This document shows, piece by piece, positions 57,601-63,600 of a stretch of DNA of 64,000 nucleotides (position 1 is its first letter; each line of letters opens with the position of its first letter). Under the pieces are notes generated by a model. That model saw only the letters and a list, made by a program, of their open reading frames with translations. It was not told the origin of the DNA and did not search any database. The translations under genes and the position numbers were made by a program. The DNA is from Symbiodinium natans (Eukaryota; Sar; Dinophyceae; Suessiales; Symbiodiniaceae), in the NCBI GenBank assembly GCA_905221605.1, contig CAJNDS010002690.1, forward strand, positions 981,491 to 1,045,490, in the 5' to 3' direction.

Positions 57601-60600
57601 TTTTGCGTTTATCTCCCTTCTAATGAATGTTCCGGAAAGACTCTACCGCCCCAGCTCTGGAATATCTGCAGTTGGCAATAGCTGTGGTTTAGGGTTCTCT
57701 CTAATATGTGGGTGTATATCTGTATATATAAACATATAAATAAATAAATATATATATATATATAGATATTCATTTATATTTATGTATATATTTCTTTATT
57801 CGTTTGCGGTCTACGACGAGGTTTAGGGTCCATGGGAGTTCATATTGCGCGAGGGGACTAGGCCTTCAAGCCACTTCAAGCCACCGGAAGAGGGCTTTCC
57901 GGGTTTCGGGTTTATTGTTTAGGGTTTGGGGTTTGGGGTTTGGGGTTTGGGGTTTGGGGTTTGGGGTTTGGGGTTTCAGGGAGGGTTTTACGATTTAGGG
58001 TCCCCAATATCCTCCAGAAAAAGAATGCACCCTGGCACTCAGAACAGCAACCTGCATGGCCAGTTCCCGAAGTTCCAGTCCCAAGACAGAATGCACCCAA
58101 ACCAGGTGGCAGAGCTTTCGGGGGCTTGAGAGGGCTTCAGGGGAAGACGCCTTCTTTGCAGCAAGACTGCCTTCACCCTAAACCCCAAACCTCAAACCTC
58201 AAGAGGTATCCGGTTTCAGGGGCCGCCTGAACCCGAAGCCCCAAACCCCAAACCCTAAATCCCAAGTGGTAAATTCAGGTAAACCCCCAACCTTAAACCC
58301 GAAGAGGTATAGTCCTTAGTCCTAAACCCCGAACCCGAAACCCTAACCACCAAGAGGTATATTCCTTAATTCGGGGGCAGGCTCCCCTAAACGGTAGTGG
58401 GCAAACCCTAGACCCTAAACCCAAACCCTCGCTCTGAATAGCTCTGCAGGTTGCTTCTCTATGGCGAAGGTGGGAGGGGGGGGGAAGGGGTTGGGGTTTA
58501 AACTTTCGGGTTTATAGGGTTTATGGATTTTAGTTTACAGGGTTTATAGGGTTTAAGGGTTTGTTGGGTTTGCAGGTTTTGGGGGGTTTTAGGGTTTTCA
58601 TGTTTTGTTCTTAGGGTTGTTAGGGTTAAGAGTTTAAGGTCTGAGGTTTAGAGTGGCCAGACGAGTGCTTTTGCAATCTTCATCATGTACAGGGTTCAGA
58701 GTCTTAGGGTTTGGGGGTGTTCGAGGTCTAGGGTTGAGGGTTTAGGGTTTCGGGCTTAGGGTTTTGGGCAAAACCCTAAACCCTAAACCCTAAACCCTAA
58801 ACCCTAACAGAGTGGCGCGAGTCCGAAGGTTCCGAGTACAGGGGGCTCAAGGTAACACCCCAAGAGCTCAGCAAAAGAAACCTGACCCCTAAACCCGATA
58901 AACGCCATAAACCCTATAAACCCTGCAAACCCTGCAAGCCCTATAAACCCTACATATGCCCTACAAGTAGCCTAGAAACCCGGTAGACCCTAATCCCTAG
59001 GTTCAGGGCCGAAGGTTCCCCTACCATGCCCCTACACGTTTCTTTGCGGTTGGTGAAAGTGATGCGGGCTACCATGAAGGATGCCCACCCCCTTCAACCC
59101 CTTAAAGGGTGTAGGGTCGAGGGTTTAGGGTTCAATCTTTTCATCCTTTGGTTACCTGAAAAATGCGCGTAGAGCAGCTTACAAGCCTAGAGCCTTAAGA
59201 ATCCTCGTGCGGTATCCTACAAGAACCCGAAGCCCTACACCCTAAACCCCTAAACCCTAAACCCTAAACCCCTAAACCCCAAAGCCCTGGGAGCTGGTCT
59301 CAAGGCTGGGAGTTCGGCGAAGTGGCCGGTGGGGCGCGGGGCCCCACCGGCTGCCAGCGCTTCCTGGCCGGGTCCCTGGCGCGACGTTGGGTTTAGGGTT
59401 TAGGGTTTAGGGTTTAGGGTTTAGGGTTTAGGGTTTAGGGCGGATTTTGGGTTCCAGGATTGTTTGGAGGTGTATAGGTTTTAACAAATATTTGGGCTCA
59501 GGATTGTTTGGAGGATTATAGGTTTTACCTGACTCCCAAAATATATCAACATGTCCAAAATTTAGACACTTTTGGAGTCTTTGGGGGTCCAGGTATAAGC
59601 CTAGTTGAAGGTTCAGGGTTAGGGGTTTATAGGGTTTGCAAGCCGAGTCGAAGGCTTAGGACTTTGGCCGTTTGGGGGTTTAGGCTCTTGGCAAAAGGTA
59701 CCCTTCTCCCCTTTTCTTTGGTTCAAGGTTTCCTGAGAAAGACGCCAACCTCAAATTTTTGTCACCTTATTATAACATGGTTACTGGGCTACCAAGTAAT
59801 CAGTAATCCCTTCCCCCTTGTATTAAACACCCCCCCCCCCCCCAAACTATAAAACACTTTCCGGAAAATCCTGCCGAAGCCGACCCCGCCTTTTAAGCCC
59901 TATTTCGGGATTTGGGGGGGGGGGGGTAAGAGGGGAAGGGATTATGCACCCTTAACCCTTAACGCGTAAACCCGAAACCCTAACCCCTTAAACCCCAACC
60001 CAAGGGGTGAAGGTTTTGTGTTCAAGGCGAAAATCCCAAGGTCCTGACGTTTTAATCCTCCCAAGGGTACTTGCATTGTCGCTTAATATTGTCCCTTCCC
60101 TTCTTTGAACGGTTCTGAAGTTTAGGCCCTTTTGTTTTACAGGCTATATAAGGGTTCCTAGCTAAGGGCCCACGTCCAGGGACCATGTAACTCGCTAACC
60201 TGCGCAGAATCTGGTTCGGGTTTCTTGCTTCGCGTGAGGGCTTAGGGGAATACATACAGTGTAGGGATATTCCGACTCTAGCCCTTATAAATTAAGCCCT
60301 AAACCCCACATTAGGGTTTAGGGTTTAGGGCTGAGCCTGTACCCGAAACCCGCCCAGTTCCGGGTGCGTAGTTTCGGGGGTACAAGCATGGGCTATAAGG
60401 CCTTGAAATCCTCACAATGAACCCTATGAAGGGCCTTTTAAGGGATTATAGGGTACAATAGCCCATCCGGGTTTAGGGTTTAGGGTTTAGGATTTCGGGT
60501 TTAGGGTTTAGGGTTTAGGGTTTAGGGTTTAGGGTGGCTGGACACGGAAGAGGCCGGTACGGGCATCGCCTCCTTCAACGACCACCTCAGGGACGCCATC

Positions 60601-63600
60601 CTCGGAGGGAGCCCGTTCGAGGACTCGAAGGGTGTAGGGTTTAGGGTTTAGGGTTTGGGGGGTAGGGTTTAGGGTTTCGGGCTAGTTTAGGGTTTAGGGT
60701 TTAGGGTTTAGGGTTTAGGGTTTAGGGTTTAGGGTTTAGGGTTTAGGGTTTAGGGTTTAGGGTTTACGGTAGCCCGTTGGGGCGCCGAGTTTATTGTAGG
60801 GTTTAGGGTTTTGGGGTTGTCAAAGGTGGCTTAGGCTTTCGGGTTTAGGGTTTGAGGGTTTAGAGTTTTAGGGTTTCGGGTTTCAGGGTTTGGGGTTGGG
60901 GGCTTATAGGCTTCAAGGCTTTGGTTTTGAACCCAGGCCTGACAGAGTTCATGGAGTTTGGGGTTCCCTCCTCGCTTCGCCCCGAGACCCTAAACCCTAA
61001 ACCCTAAACCCTAAACCCTAAACCCTAAACCCTAAACCCTAAACCCTAAACCCTAAACCCTAAACCCTAAACCTCCTGCCTCCCCCGACACCTCGCCTTA
61101 TCTCGCGGATGCCTTGGAGGACCCTCGCCTGCAAGGCTTCGCCACAGGCCAAGGCAAGGCTTGGAGTTGGGTTGAGGGTTTAGGGTTAGAGTTTAGGGTT
61201 TAGGGTTTAGGGTTTAGGGTTTTAGGGTTTAGGGTTTAGGGTTTAGGGTTTAGGGTTTAGGGTTTAGGGTTTAGGGTTTGAGGTCGTATGGTTCAAAGTT
61301 AGGGAATGAGGCACGTGTGGATGCTGTCAGGAAACCCCGACTCGTCGTCTGGAAGGGTTTAGTGGTTTAGCTGGTTTAGGGCGTGCAGGGAGTCGGGCAG
61401 AATACCCCATGGCCTGGAACCCTGAACCCCCAAGCCCCGATACCCCAAACCCGTAAACCCCAAAACCCCGAGAAGCCCCCTAAGCCCGAAACCCCTAAGC
61501 CTCCAGAAGCCCCAAACCCCCCAAACGCTAAAATCCCAAGCCGCTAAACCCACTAAACCCTAAGCCCCTACACCCCAAATCCCTAAGCCACTAAACTCTA
61601 AACCCTAAACCCTAAACCCTAAACCCCCCTACACCTCCTCCATTTGCCAGGGCTTCGACCCTTCCCTGAAGACCAGGGCCTCGACCAAGGCGCCATGAGA
61701 GAATCTGTCAGGAGGGTTTAGGGTTTAGGGTTTAGGGTTTAGGGTTTAGGGTTTAGGGTTTAGGGTTTAGGGTTTAGGGTTTAGGGTTTACGGTCTAGGG
61801 TTTAGGGTTTAGGGTTTAGGGTTTAGGGTTTGTGTGGGACTCTATGTCCTACAGAATCCGATCATGGCCTGGTATGCTTTGTTGGGAATAATTCGGATTG
61901 GGGGGGGGGGCGGGAGGGGGGGGTTGGGTGGGTGGGCCTAAGCCCTCAACCCTATAAACCCCAAACCTCCCGAATTGGTGTCCGCAAGAATCCGAAGAGG
62001 AACGCCCTATACAACCTAAACCCTATAAGCCTAACCGCCCCGGTTTAGGGTTCAGGGTTTTGAGTCTAGGGATTGAAACGCCCTAAAACCTACACCCACA
62101 CTGAACCCTTCTTCTTGGGGGGGGGGGGGGGGGGTGGGAAATGTTTTATAGAGCCCTAGAACCTTAGAACCCTAAACCCTAAAAGCCTAGAACCCTAGAA
62201 CCCTAAAACTCCAGAACCCTAGAACCCTAAAACCTAGGGTCTGGTTCACCCCCTTCAGGGGTGGTGGTTTCCGAAATTGGGGGGCGGGGGGGTGGGGGGC
62301 GGGGGTGATATCTTCTTGGGGTCCTTAGTAGCAGGGAATCCTATTAGTTGGGGCTATTTTTGGGTTTAGGGGTTAGGGTTTAGGGTTTAGAGTTTAGGCG
62401 CGCCTTGGTTTCGTAAAAGAACCGGGTTGGTTCGGAGACTGTCATGATAGTGCTCGTAAGCTTCCTTCCGTTGCAGGCTCTCCGCAGGAGCAGATGAAGA
62501 AACTGAAGGTGAGGGTTTAGGGTTTAGGGTTCAGGGTTCAGGGTTCAGGGTTTAGGGTTTGGGGTTTGGGGTTTAGGGTTTAGAGTGTAGGGTTTTGCGG
62601 TTTTTTTGTTAGGGCCCCATCAAGGGAGTCATACTCGGACCCTGTTTGGGGTTTGGGTTTAGGGTGTACGCCTAAGCGGTTCCCTGTGTTTACTCCTACC
62701 ATGGCCCTTATATTCCCTTCGAGCATCTTTACGAAGGGTCCCCGAACCCAAGGGTACAACGATAGGGTCCAAGGTAGAACCCCATGACCCCAGGGCGAAC
62801 AAAATCTAAAGCTTTTGGGGGGGGGTTGAGTCCCGCCCCACCCCACGCACCCTAACTAAACCGAACTGAAACCCTAAAGCCCAAACCCTCTAGCCCTCCT
62901 AAAACCCACCGTGCCCTAACCTGATACACCTGATGTGGCTGCATGCAGCAAACACTAGACTCTAAGGGCAGTTAGACTCTAAGGGCAGTTTGCATGATCT
63001 GTTAATATGGTCCCTTACCTTCTTTCAAGCGTTCTGAAGCATGGGCCCTTGGGTTTTATTGGGTGTTGAGGTGGTATAGAAGGGAGCCCCCTGTCAAGGG
63101 CCGCCAAAGAAGGCCCATGCCACTGCCCTTCGTTTCAACCCTTTACACCCCGAACCCTATTATCACGGTCAACCTCGTTAGGGTCCGTGGCGATACCCTA
63201 AATCCTGTAAACCCCCAAAGCTTCAGAAACCCTGAACCTCATAAACCCTGAACCCTAGATCCTAAAAAAAAACTAAACCTAAAGCCCATCAGCTCTTCAT
63301 CCCAAAGCTGCCCGGCATCATGAGTGTGAGGCTTAACTAATGCTGTGCTCGGTTTAAGGTCGCAGAAATGTGGGAGAACTTTTAGTATTGATGGTATTTT
63401 GAGCAGTACCACTATTATTATGAGACCTGCAAGCTTTCGGATCATGGGTCTTGAAAGTTGTTCTTGTTGTTTCTACACCCTCAACCCCAAACCTTAAAGC
63501 CTATCTCTATAAGGGGGGCAGGGTGTTGTGCAGTGTGGGGGCGCGGGGGGTGTTGGGTTTAGGGTTCAGGGTTGAAGGTTGAGGGTTTAGGGTTTAGGGT

